A stretch of 64,000 nucleotides of DNA from Dechloromonas sp. H13 (GTDB taxonomy: Bacteria; Pseudomonadota; Gammaproteobacteria; Burkholderiales; Rhodocyclaceae), in NCBI RefSeq assembly GCF_009469615.1, contig NZ_SSXX01000002.1, positions 331,501 through 395,500 of the forward strand, in the 5' to 3' direction. A program made the position numbers and the translations under genes. A model generated the notes under the pieces. The model was not told the DNA's origin and made no database searches. It saw only the letters and a list, made by a program, of their open reading frames with translations. Numbering within the stretch: the stretch's first letter is position 1; each line of letters starts with the position of its first letter. Shown piece after piece: positions 7,576-16,254 of the stretch.

Positions 7576-9429
7576 ATGCCTGATTTCGGCCGGATTCCTT
7601 CGCTTTCCCTCGGGCAGCGCATGCTGCGCCAGGTGCTGCTGGTCGCCGGCGGCGCTTCGCTGCTCTTCGGCCTGCTCTTCCTCGCGCTCTACCGCGACCA
7701 GCTGGCGCGCGAAAAGGCGGCCGCCTCCGAACAGATCAACCAGCTGCTGCGCGTCGCCCTCGAAAACGCCATGCTTAAGCGCGACGTGCCCGGCCTGCGC
7801 GAGATCGTCGCGCGCATGGGCAGCCTGCCCGGTATCCGCGACGTGATGATCCTGGCGCCGGCCGGCGAGGTACGTTTCGCCTCGCGGCCGGAGAATCTCG
7901 GGCGTCACCATCCGGAACTGGCGCGGGCCGGTGCCGGCAACCGTTTCGTCGACGCGCCGGACGGCGGCGAGATCCTGCGCGCCATCAACCCGGTGCCCAA
8001 CCAGGCGCAGTGCGTGGCCTGCCACGGTCCACTCGAAAAAAACCCCATAAATGGCGTGCTAGTCGTCGACTACCGCGCCGATACCCTGCGCAGCGATGCC
8101 TGGCGGAGCGCCGCCCTGTTCGCCCTCGCCGGCGCCGTGGTGCTGGCGCTGACGCTGCTCTCGCTGTGGCGTCTGCTCCGGCAGCGCGTCGTCCGGCCGC
8201 TGGCCGAGCTCGACGCCACCGCGCGCGCCCTGAGCGCCGGCGATGTCGCACTGCGCGCCCGGGTTGCCGGCACCGATGAACCGGCGCGTCTGGCTGCCAG
8301 CTTCAACCGGATGGCGGACAGCCTGGTCGAGCAGATCGCGCTGGCCGAGACGCAGCAGGCTTACCTGCAGGAACTCCTCGACAGCCTGCCGGACGGCGTG
8401 CGTGTCATCCGCCAGAGCGACCTGCGGATCGTCGCGGTCAACCGCGCCTATTGCGCCCAAATGCAGGTGAGCGAAGGCGAGGCGCTGGGGCAGCACTGCT
8501 ACGCCTCCAGCCATCAGCGCGAAGCGCCGTGCCCGGCGACGCTGGTGGTTTGCCCGGCGGCGGAACTCACGGCGCCCGGGGCGGCGCTCAAGTGCCGTCA
8601 CCGGCATCGCACCGCGGCGGGGAAAGAGTTTCCGGTCGAGGTTCATGCGGTGCTGATCGAGCGCCGGCACGGCGATGCCACCGAGCGGCTGATCGTCGAA
8701 TCGACCAGCGACCTGTCGCATGTCGCGCGGCTGTCGCAGGAGCAGCGCCTTTCCGAACTCGGGCTGCTCGCCGCCGGCATCGCCCACGAGATCCACAACC
8801 CGCTCGGCTCGATCCGGCTCGCGGTCGAGGGCCTGTTGCGCAGCCTGCACCACGGTACGGCCGATCCGGCGCGCCTGGCCGCCTATCTCGAAATGGTCAA
8901 TGCCGAAATCGACCGCTGCACCGGCGTCACCCAGCGCCTGCTGCTGCTGTCGCGCCTGCCGCAGCAACAGGCCCAGATCGTCCCGCTCAACCCGGCGGTC
9001 GGCGATACCCTGCAGCTGCTCGAATACGATGCCGGCAGCCATCGCATCACCCAGCACGTTGCGCTTGATCCCGCGCAGCCGCGCATCCTGGGCGACGATA
9101 GCGATCTGCGGATGCTGATCCTCAACCTCGTCCAGAACGCTCACCATGCCATGCCGGCGGGCGGGGATCTACACGTGTCCACCTCGGTCGAGGGGGCGTC
9201 GGCGGTCATCGCGGTCCGTGACGCCGGCACGGGCATTCCCCCGGAAAAGATCGGGCGCATCTTCGATCCCTTCTTCAGCGACCGTGCCGATGGCGAAGGC
9301 GGCACCGGCCTCGGCCTGACCATCTGCAGGAGCATCGTCGAGCGCTACGGCGGGCGGATCGAGGTGGACAGCACGCCCGGACGGGGCACGCTGTTCAGGG
9401 TCGTATTTCCCCTGGTGGATGGTGGCTGA
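7576..9429 (+). CDS. Sensor histidine kinase with a periplasmic CxxCH heme-c motif and a Cys-rich PAS domain
   Basis: This 617-residue protein has a membrane segment at about 21-40, a periplasmic region at 41-175 and a second membrane segment at about 181-200. A HAMP linker, a PAS domain (about 265-380), a HisKA domain with His404 (GIAHEIHNPLGS) and an ATPase domain (NLVQNAHHA, DAGTGIPPEKIG, GGTGLGLTI) follow. The periplasmic region contains QCVACH (Cys146-x2-Cys149-His150), a canonical covalent heme-c site, so the sensor probably detects redox state or a heme ligand outside the cytoplasm. The PAS domain has clustered Cys/His (CYASSHQREAPC plus VVCP) that could bind metal or act as a thiol switch. 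The start was taken as the ATG at 7576, just before the first hydrophobic segment. It adjoins its partner activator gene. The signal is inferred, not known. Confidence 0.85.
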   Translation: MPDFGRIPSLSLGQRMLRQVLLVAGGASLLFGLLFLALYRDQLAREKAAASEQINQLLRVALENAMLKRDVPGLREIVARMGSLPGIRDVMILAPAGEVRFASRPENLGRHHPELARAGAGNRFVDAPDGGEILRAINPVPNQAQCVACHGPLEKNPINGVLVVDYRADTLRSDAWRSAALFALAGAVVLALTLLSLWRLLRQRVVRPLAELDATARALSAGDVALRARVAGTDEPARLAASFNRMADSLVEQIALAETQQAYLQELLDSLPDGVRVIRQSDLRIVAVNRAYCAQMQVSEGEALGQHCYASSHQREAPCPATLVVCPAAELTAPGAALKCRHRHRTAAGKEFPVEVHAVLIERRHGDATERLIVESTSDLSHVARLSQEQRLSELGLLAAGIAHEIHNPLGSIRLAVEGLLRSLHHGTADPARLAAYLEMVNAEIDRCTGVTQRLLLLSRLPQQQAQIVPLNPAVGDTLQLLEYDAGSHRITQHVALDPAQPRILGDDSDLRMLILNLVQNAHHAMPAGGDLHVSTSVEGASAVIAVRDAGTGIPPEKIGRIFDPFFSDRADGEGGTGLGLTICRSIVERYGGRIEVDSTPGRGTLFRVVFPLVDGG

Positions 9430-10761
9430 ATGAAGAAACTCGTCCTCGTCGTCGATGACGACCGCGTGTTCAACCGCCTGTTGGTCGAGCAGATCGCCGA
9501 GATGGGCCTCGACGCGTTCGGCGCCCACAGCTGGCAGGAGGCGCAGCAATTCCTTCAGGAGAGCGAACCCGACCTCGTCCTGCTCGACCTGAAATTGCCC
9601 GATGCGGACACGCCGCAACTCGTCGAAACGCTGTCCGGGCAATTCCCGATCGTCGTCCTGACCGGCTACGGCTCGATCCGCAACGCGGTCAGCCTGATCC
9701 AGGCTGGCGCCGTCGAATACCTGACCAAGCCGGTCGGGCTCGACGAATTGGAAATCACCCTCCGGCGCGAACTCGACAATGCCGAGCTGCGGCGCCGCAA
9801 CGCCTTCTATCGCCGGCAACTGGCATCGCGCCGGCCGGGGCCGCTGATCGGCAACTCGCGGGCGATGCACGAGGTCATGAACCTGGTCGAGGCGGTGGCG
9901 CCCACCGACGCGACGGTGATGATCCAGGGCGAATCGGGGAGCGGCAAGGAAATGGTCGCCCAAGCCATCCACGAGGCGAGCCGGCGCCGCGGCCGCGAGA
10001 TGGTCACGGTCGACGGCGGCACCCTGCAGGAAACCCTGTTCGAGTCGGAACTCTTCGGCCACGAGCGCGGGGCATTTACCGGCGCCGAGCGCCAGAAGAA
10101 GGGGCTGATCGAAGAGGCCGAGGGGAGCACGCTGTTCCTCGACGAAATCGGCGAAACCAGCCAGGCCAACCAGGCCAAGCTGCTGCGCGTGCTCGAAACG
10201 GCGACCTTCCGGCGCCTGGGCGGGACGCGCACCCTGAAAGCCGATGTCCGCTTCGTGGTCGCCAGCAACCGCGACCTGGAGGCCATGGGCCGCGACGGCA
10301 CGTTTCGCAGCGACCTCTACTTCCGCCTGGCGAGCTTCGTCATCAAGGTGCCGCCGCTGCGTGAGCGGCGCGAGGACATCCCGCTGCTCGCCGAGCATTT
10401 CCTGCAACGTTTCGCGCGCGGGGTGGAGCGCCGCCTGACGCCCGAGGCGAGCGAACTGCTGACGGCCTACGACTGGCCGGGCAACGTCCGGGAGCTGCGC
10501 AACCTGATCGAACGCGCCGTCATCCTGGCCGGCAGCGAGGCGCGGATCGGCGCCGAACACTTCGGCCCACTCGTCGGGCGGCGCAACGATGCGGTCGTCC
10601 TGGCCTTCGAGCACGAACCCAGCCTCGGCGACATCGAACGCGACTACCTGCGCCACACCCTGCTGCGCCACGGCGGCAACCGGGCGCGCGCGGCGGCGGT
10701 GCTCGGCATCAGCGAACGCAACATCTACCGCCTGATCAAGCAGTACGAACTGGGGGACTGA
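9430..10761 (+). CDS. NtrC-family sigma-54-dependent response regulator
   Basis: This 443-residue protein has three parts. A receiver domain carries the phospho-acceptor Asp53 (VLLDLKLPD). An AAA+ domain carries Walker A GESGSGKE, the sigma-54 contact loop GAFTGA and FLDEIGE. A C-terminal Fis-type helix-turn-helix reads NRARAAAVLGISERNIYRLIKQY. It is the partner of the heme-motif kinase, whose stop codon immediately precedes its ATG. The only sigma-54 promoter I found in the window (2581-2598), with upstream dyads, drives the module that ends with this gene. Autoregulated control of the molybdoenzyme operon is therefore the simplest reading (inference). Confidence 0.93.
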   Translation: MKKLVLVVDDDRVFNRLLVEQIAEMGLDAFGAHSWQEAQQFLQESEPDLVLLDLKLPDADTPQLVETLSGQFPIVVLTGYGSIRNAVSLIQAGAVEYLTKPVGLDELEITLRRELDNAELRRRNAFYRRQLASRRPGPLIGNSRAMHEVMNLVEAVAPTDATVMIQGESGSGKEMVAQAIHEASRRRGREMVTVDGGTLQETLFESELFGHERGAFTGAERQKKGLIEEAEGSTLFLDEIGETSQANQAKLLRVLETATFRRLGGTRTLKADVRFVVASNRDLEAMGRDGTFRSDLYFRLASFVIKVPPLRERREDIPLLAEHFLQRFARGVERRLTPEASELLTAYDWPGNVRELRNLIERAVILAGSEARIGAEHFGPLVGRRNDAVVLAFEHEPSLGDIERDYLRHTLLRHGGNRARAAAVLGISERNIYRLIKQYELGD

Positions 10762-10765
10762 GGGC

Positions 10766-10787
10766 GGGGCCGCCGGCCGGCAGCCCC
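10766..10787. terminator. Hairpin between convergent genes
   Basis: A GGGGC/GCCCC stem encloses a further self-complementary GCCGGCCGGC, in the 36-bp gap between the converging response regulator and cphA. There is no T-tract, so terminator function is uncertain. Confidence 0.35.
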
Positions 10788-10797
10788 GGGGTTCCGG

Positions 10798-13368
10798 TCA
10801 GGCTTCGGCGATGCGCCCGGCGATATGGGCGAGGGCTTCCTCGACCTGGTCGATCAGGATCAGGCACAGGTCGCCCGGCCGCAGGCGGGCCAGCGCCGTA
10901 TCGATGGCGATGAACTCGCCGGTGATCGCGTCGATGTGCTTGGTGCGGCTGGCGTTGGCCAGACCTTCGCGCAGCAGGCCGATGACTTCGCCGTCCTCGC
11001 GGCCGCGCTGGCAGGCATCCTGGTAGAGGATGACGTCGTCGAAGGCTTCGCCGAGAATCTCGGTCTGCTGGCGGATGTCGTCGTCGCGCCGGTCGCCGGC
11101 GCCGCTGATGACCACCGAGCGGCGCACCGCCGGCATGTTCTCGATGGCGCCGACCAGCGCCTGGATGGCGTCCGGGTTGTGGCCGTAGTCGGCGATCAGC
11201 GTAGCGCCCCGGTAGTCGAAGACGTTGAAGCGGCCGGGGGCGGTCGCGGCGTCACTGACGAAGCCGGCCAGCGCGCGCTCGATGCTCTCCCAGGAGAGGC
11301 CGAGCGCCCAGCCGGTCGCCGTGGCGGCCATCGCATTCTCGACCTGGAAGCCGATCGTGCCGTTGCGGGTGAGCGGGATGCCGGCGAAGGGGATGCGGTG
11401 CTTGCGGCGCCCTTCGCTGCAGACGATGGCGTCGCGTTCGACATGGACGACGCGGCGGCCCTGGGCGCGGTGCGTCGCCAGCACCGGATTCATCCGGTCG
11501 CGGGCGAAGAAAATGATGTCGCCCTGGCAATGGTGGGCCATCGCGGCGACCACCGGGTCGGCCGCGTTGAGCACGGCGGTGCCAGTCGGCGCGACGTTCT
11601 CGACGATCACCCGCTTGACCACCGCCAGCTCGTCGACCGTGGTGATGTAGTTGAGGCCGAGATGGTCGCCGAGGCCGATGTTGGTGACGACGGCGACGTC
11701 GCACATGTCGAAGCCGAGACCCTCTCGCAGCACGCCGCCGCGCGCGGTCTCGAAGACGGCGGCATCGACGTCGGGGTGCATCAGCACGTTGCGGGCACTG
11801 CGCGGGCCGGAGCAATCGCCATTATCGATCTGCTTGCCCTGGATATAAACGCCATCGGTGCTGGTCATGCCGACGCGCTGGCCGTTGGCCTCGAAAATGC
11901 GGCCGATCAGGCGGCTGGTCGTCGTCTTGCCGTTGGTGCCGGCGATGGCGACGACCGGGATGCGCGCATTGTCGCCATCCGGGAACATCATGCCGACGAT
12001 GGCCTCGCCGACCGCGCGGCCCTTGCCGAACGAAGGATCGAGGTGCATGCGCAGGCCGGGCGCGGCATTGACCTCGACGATGCCGCCGCCCTGGTCTTCG
12101 AGCGGTTTGTGCATGGTGTCGCAGACGACGTCGATGCCGGCGATGTCGAGGCCGACCGTCTGCGCCGCGGCGATGGCGGCGGCCGCCAGCTCGGGGTGCA
12201 CGTCGTCGGTGACGTCGGTGGCGGTGCCGCCGGTCGACAGGTTGGCGTTGTTGCGCAGCACGACGCGCACGCCGCGCGGCGGTACCGAATCGGCGGTGAA
12301 GCCCTGCTCGGACAGGCGGGCCAGCGCGATCTCGTCGAACCGGATCTTGGTCAGCGAGGTGGCGTGACCGTCGGAGCGGCGCGGGTCGCTATTGACGATA
12401 TCGACCAGTTGGCGGACGGTGTGCCTGCCGTCGCCGATGACCAGCGGCGGGTCGCGGCGGGCGGCGGCGATCAGCTTGTCGCCAATGACCAGCAGGCGCC
12501 AGTCGTGGCCCGGCAGGTACTTCTCGACCATGATGTCGTCGCGGAACTCGATGGCAACGCGGTAGGCGCGGCGCACCTGTTCCTCGCTCGTCAGGTTAAC
12601 AGAAATGCCTTTGCCCTGATTGCCGTCCTGCGGCTTGACGACGACCGGCAGGCCGACCTCCTGTGCTGCAACCCAGGCATCGTCCTCGTCCTCGACCGGA
12701 CGGCCGTAGGGAACGGCGACGCCGGCGGCGTGCAGCAGTTTCTTGGTCAGTTCCTTGTCCTGCGCAATCGATTCGGCGATGGCACTGGTGAAGCTGGTTT
12801 CGGCGGCCTGGATGCGCTTCTGCTTGCTGCCCCAGCCGAACTGGACGAGGCTGCCCTGCGTCAGGCGGCGGAAGGGGATGCCGCGGGCCACGGCGGCCGA
12901 GACGATGGCGCCGGTCGAAGGGCCGAGACGGATGTCCTCGTCGAGTTCGCGCAGTTCCTTGAGCGTACCTTCGAGGTCGAAGGGCGTGTCGTCGAGCGCC
13001 GACAGGCAGAGCTGCTCGGCGCGCTCGAAAGCCAGGCGGCCGACGTCTTCCTCGGTGTATTCGACGACCACCTGATAGACGCCGGTTTCGACGGTCTGCG
13101 CCGTACGGCTGAAGGTGACCGGACAGCCGGCCTGCGCCTGCAGGCCGAGCGCCGCGAATTCGAGCGCGTGGGCCATCGACACGGTGTCGAGGTGGTCGGA
13201 AGGGATGAGATCGCCGAGCTCCGGGAAGCGCTCGCGTAGGCGGGCTTCGAAGCCGGGCAGGTGGGCGATGGCGACTTCGGCGCCCTCGCAGGAGACGATG
13301 GCCTGGATGGCAGTGTGCCGGCTCCACAGGTTGGGGCCGCGCAGGGCACGAATGCGGGAAACGTCCAT
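10798..13368 (-). CDS. cphA: Cyanophycin synthetase CphA
   Basis: This 856-residue enzyme makes multi-L-arginyl-poly-L-aspartate (cyanophycin) from Asp and Arg with ATP. It has an N-terminal domain, a central ATP-grasp domain (VVVKPQDGNQGKGISVNL, then GGGIVEVNAAPGLRMH) and a C-terminal Mur-ligase-like domain. The last carries an intact P-loop, GTNGKTTTSR, at about residue 477. The length and all three domains fit CphA1 of non-cyanobacterial producers. It lies 16 bp downstream of the paralogue cphA', after the DUF1854 and ABC transporter genes, all on the minus strand, so one nitrogen-storage operon is likely. No cyanophycinase gene was seen in the window. Confidence 0.93.
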   Translation of the reverse strand: MDVSRIRALRGPNLWSRHTAIQAIVSCEGAEVAIAHLPGFEARLRERFPELGDLIPSDHLDTVSMAHALEFAALGLQAQAGCPVTFSRTAQTVETGVYQVVVEYTEEDVGRLAFERAEQLCLSALDDTPFDLEGTLKELRELDEDIRLGPSTGAIVSAAVARGIPFRRLTQGSLVQFGWGSKQKRIQAAETSFTSAIAESIAQDKELTKKLLHAAGVAVPYGRPVEDEDDAWVAAQEVGLPVVVKPQDGNQGKGISVNLTSEEQVRRAYRVAIEFRDDIMVEKYLPGHDWRLLVIGDKLIAAARRDPPLVIGDGRHTVRQLVDIVNSDPRRSDGHATSLTKIRFDEIALARLSEQGFTADSVPPRGVRVVLRNNANLSTGGTATDVTDDVHPELAAAAIAAAQTVGLDIAGIDVVCDTMHKPLEDQGGGIVEVNAAPGLRMHLDPSFGKGRAVGEAIVGMMFPDGDNARIPVVAIAGTNGKTTTSRLIGRIFEANGQRVGMTSTDGVYIQGKQIDNGDCSGPRSARNVLMHPDVDAAVFETARGGVLREGLGFDMCDVAVVTNIGLGDHLGLNYITTVDELAVVKRVIVENVAPTGTAVLNAADPVVAAMAHHCQGDIIFFARDRMNPVLATHRAQGRRVVHVERDAIVCSEGRRKHRIPFAGIPLTRNGTIGFQVENAMAATATGWALGLSWESIERALAGFVSDAATAPGRFNVFDYRGATLIADYGHNPDAIQALVGAIENMPAVRRSVVISGAGDRRDDDIRQQTEILGEAFDDVILYQDACQRGREDGEVIGLLREGLANASRTKHIDAITGEFIAIDTALARLRPGDLCLILIDQVEEALAHIAGRIAEA

Positions 13369-13384
13369 GACGCTGGATTCCTTG

Positions 13385-15640
13385 TTATTTCCGGGCGGTG
13401 GCCGGCTTCCGGGCCGGCTGCGGATTCTTGGCGCGCTGCGCGAGCAGGGTGGCCGGGTCGGGAAGGGCGAGGCCGAAGGTCTTGACCCCCGTCGTCAGCA
13501 CGTCCTGGCTGAGGCCGAGCGCCCAGCCAGCAGCGACGCCGGCCAGCACGTTGGCGATTTTCGGAGGCGCCTTGGCCTTGCCGATGTAGGGGGCGTCCAC
13601 CAGGCGGCAGAGCCTGATCTCGTCGCTGCCCGAACGCAGGACGATGCGGTTGTCGGCCACGGTGACCCCGCGCTTGCCGGCCGCCAGGTGGGCGACCAGC
13701 ACCGGGTTGGCGGCATCGCAGGCGAAGAAGATCACTTCGCCGTCGCACAGTTCGGCGAAATCGGCGACCAGTTCGTCTTCGGCGTTTAGGACGGCGTGGC
13801 CGTCCGGCAGCACGACGTCGACCTGGGTGCGGAAGATCGAGCGGTGCGTCGTGTAGTACTCGCCGCCGGTCGGCTGCACGTCCCAGCGCGCGAGATCCTC
13901 GTCGGCCGGCACGATGTTGGTGATGACGCCGACCGCGCAGCGATCGTAGGACAGCCCCTGGCCGAGGATCACGTCGGCGCCGTTCTCGATCACCGCCGCC
14001 TCGACGGCGCGGTTGAGCAGCAGGCGACGGCCGCCTTCCCAGTTCGCGGCGCTGGTCTTCTGGACCTGGCGGCGGCCGAGGAAGATGCCGTCGCGGCAGG
14101 CGAGGCCGACGTACTGGGCGGAGAGGTAGAGCAGGCGGGCGATCAGCTTGGCGACGGCGTTGGTGCCGTGCGTGCCGCTGACGCCGACCAGCGGGACGCG
14201 GCCGGACTGGCCGGCGGCGAACAGGTTGTCGACGATGGCCTGGCCGACCGGACGCGGCTTGCCGATGCCCGGCTTGATGTGCATCAGCAGGCTGGGGCCG
14301 GCGTTGACCTCGACGATGGCGCCGCCCTGGCTGGCCAGCGGCTGCGAAATGTCCTGGCAGACGAGATCGATGCCGGCGATGTCGAGGCCGACGACGCGGG
14401 CGGCCAGCGAGGCGACGGCGGCGGTGTCGGGATGGACTTCGTCGGTGCAGTCGAAGGCGTGGTTGGCGTTGCGCTGGATCAGCACTTCGCGGCCAGCTTC
14501 CGGCACGCTGTCGGCGGTCAGCTTCTGGCGATCCAGTTCCATCTGGGCAGCCGTGTCGATGCGGATGATGGACAGCGGATGCAGCTCCGTCGTGCCACGG
14601 CGCGGGTCGATATTGATCTGGGTGTCGATCAGCGTCTGCACGGTCGATTTGCCGTCACCCGTGACGGTGATCAGGTCGCTGCGATTGGCGGCGACCAGCT
14701 TGCCGCCGATGACCAGCAGGCGGTGTTCGATGCCCTGGATGGAGCGCTCGACGAGCACGCCGGAGCCTTCCTCGACGGCGATGGCGTAGGCCTTGCGCAC
14801 GTCGTCGGCACTCTTCAGATCGATGAAGACGCCGCGGCCGTGGTTGCCGTCGGTCGGCTTGACGACGACCGGGTAGCCGATGTCCTCGGCGGCCTCGCAG
14901 GCGTCGTCGGCGTCGTCGACCTCGCGGCCTTCCGGAACCGGCACGCCGACCGAGGAGATCAGTTCCTTGGTCAGGTCCTTGTCGCGCGAGATGGTTTCCG
15001 CGATGGCGCTGGTCTGGTCCGTTTCGGCCGTCCAGATGCGGCGCATCGCGGCGCCGTAGCCGAGCTGGACGAGGTTGCCGTCGTCGAGCAGGCGGATGTG
15101 CGGGATCTTGCGCGCCTCGGCGGCATTGACGATGGCGGCGGTCGACGGGCCGAGGTACTTGCGGTCTACCTTGCGGCGCAAGGGCCTGATCGCCTCGGCG
15201 AGATCGAAGGGTTCGTCGTGGATGGCGGCGAGCAGCAGTTCGCGGCCGATGTCCAGGGCCAGGCGGGTGCATTCCTCGTGGAAGTTGCTGACCACCAGCT
15301 TGTAGACGCCGCGCGTCGTCGTTTCGCGGGTGCGCCCGAAACCGTCGGGCAGCCCGGCCTGGGTCATCAGTTCGAGAACGACGTGTTCGAGGATGTGACC
15401 GGCCCACGTGCCCTCTTCGAGGCGGCGCAGGAACCCGCCGCGCTCGTCGTAGTTGCAGCGATGCTCGACCAGCGACGGCAACCAGGCGGTGAGGCGCTCG
15501 TAGAGGCCGGGAATCTTGTTGGAGGGGAGATCTTCGAGTTCCCCGATGTCGATCCAGCTTTCGATGGCCGGGGGGTAGGTCCAGATGCTTGGGCCACGCA
15601 GCGAAATGGTGTCCCGAAAGATGATGTCCTTTTTCTTCAT
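13385..15640 (-). CDS. cphA': Cyanophycin synthetase paralogue CphA' with a degenerate C-terminal P-loop
   Basis: This 751-residue CphA homologue is about 100 residues shorter than CphA. The ATP-grasp domain is well kept (VVVKPTDGNHGRGVFIDL, GGAIVEVNAGPSLLMH). The Mur-ligase-like domain has GTHGTNAVAK, at about residue 489, where CphA has GTNGKTTTSR, so the Walker A lysine and threonines are lost and the Arg-adding ATPase site is probably dead. This matches the CphA2/CphA' class, which in studied cases joins beta-Asp-Arg dipeptides or partners with CphA. The exact activity here is inference. The gene has a 134-bp leader after DUF1854 that could hold its own promoter. The C-terminus ends in a short basic Ala/Pro-rich tail. 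Confidence 0.88.
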   Translation of the reverse strand: MKKKDIIFRDTISLRGPSIWTYPPAIESWIDIGELEDLPSNKIPGLYERLTAWLPSLVEHRCNYDERGGFLRRLEEGTWAGHILEHVVLELMTQAGLPDGFGRTRETTTRGVYKLVVSNFHEECTRLALDIGRELLLAAIHDEPFDLAEAIRPLRRKVDRKYLGPSTAAIVNAAEARKIPHIRLLDDGNLVQLGYGAAMRRIWTAETDQTSAIAETISRDKDLTKELISSVGVPVPEGREVDDADDACEAAEDIGYPVVVKPTDGNHGRGVFIDLKSADDVRKAYAIAVEEGSGVLVERSIQGIEHRLLVIGGKLVAANRSDLITVTGDGKSTVQTLIDTQINIDPRRGTTELHPLSIIRIDTAAQMELDRQKLTADSVPEAGREVLIQRNANHAFDCTDEVHPDTAAVASLAARVVGLDIAGIDLVCQDISQPLASQGGAIVEVNAGPSLLMHIKPGIGKPRPVGQAIVDNLFAAGQSGRVPLVGVSGTHGTNAVAKLIARLLYLSAQYVGLACRDGIFLGRRQVQKTSAANWEGGRRLLLNRAVEAAVIENGADVILGQGLSYDRCAVGVITNIVPADEDLARWDVQPTGGEYYTTHRSIFRTQVDVVLPDGHAVLNAEDELVADFAELCDGEVIFFACDAANPVLVAHLAAGKRGVTVADNRIVLRSGSDEIRLCRLVDAPYIGKAKAPPKIANVLAGVAAGWALGLSQDVLTTGVKTFGLALPDPATLLAQRAKNPQPARKPATARK

Positions 15641-15774
15641 GCTCTTGGCTGTGGCTCCGATGGCCGGCGGTGATGAATTTTTGATTTCAGCATTATTAAC
15701 GGTTTCACGCCATTTGCGGCTGACCGCGGTGCAAAAATGTCACGATCCGGTACGCGCCGTTACACGGCGGACCA

Positions 15775-16245
15775 CTACAGAAAGCGGTCGAGCAGCTTGC
15801 GGCTGTGGCGGTCGAGGGTCGTCAGGTCGCGCACCAGGAAGTGGATGCCGTTGGCGTCGGCGATCAGCAGGCGGGTCTGGCTCAGGCGGCGGATGTCTTC
15901 CTCGCCCTTGAGGATCAGCTCGGCGGCGCCACGGTCGGTGACGAGCTGCCAGGTGCTCGGGCAGGCGAAGCTGGAAACGCCAACGATGCGCTTGATCTCC
16001 GGCACGAACTCGCGGCTGGCCAGGTATTCCTCGATCAGCTGCGCGATGGCCGGCGGCAGGTCGGCGAGCTTCTCGATCCATGCCACTTCGTGCCCTTCGA
16101 AATTGACCAGCGACAGGCCTTCGTCGGGGGCGGCGATGGGAAAGGCGCGAACCGGCGTCACGCCTTCGTGGACCTGGCCATTTTGGGCCGTCAGGACCAG
16201 TCGACCGTAGCTGTCGCGTTGCAGTTGGAAATTGGCGTTCGACAT
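15775..16245 (-). CDS. Cyanophycin-metabolism-associated DUF1854 protein
   Basis: This 156-residue soluble protein has no signal or membrane segment. It contains FPIAAPDEGLSLVNFEGHEVAWIEKL and ends RDLTTLDRHSRKLLDRFL, typical of the DUF1854 family found beside cyanophycin synthetases in betaproteobacteria. The biochemical role is unknown. It starts 10 bp after the ABC transporter gene and precedes cphA', so the three are probably co-transcribed. A near-copy of the dispersed TGCGGTCGAC element (TACGGTCGAC) lies in its 5' part. Confidence 0.82.
   Translation of the reverse strand: MSNANFQLQRDSYGRLVLTAQNGQVHEGVTPVRAFPIAAPDEGLSLVNFEGHEVAWIEKLADLPPAIAQLIEEYLASREFVPEIKRIVGVSSFACPSTWQLVTDRGAAELILKGEEDIRRLSQTRLLIADANGIHFLVRDLTTLDRHSRKLLDRFL
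16174..16211 (-). repeat. Dispersed TGCGGTCGAC element, variant copy
   Basis: On the minus strand TACGGTCGAC (one mismatch) is followed by TGGTCCTGAC and GGCCCAAAATGGCC. It lies in the DUF1854 gene, in a different reading frame from the AVD-type copies. Confidence 0.4.
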
Positions 16246-16254
16246 GGTGGGCGG

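Noticed and set aside
10825..13239. Long plus-strand open frame (about 800 codons) opposite cphA, and a similar one opposite cphA'
   Set aside because: They are antisense shadows of high-GC coding sequence. The translations are Ala/Arg/Asp-rich with no family motifs, while the minus-strand frames carry complete cyanophycin synthetase domains.
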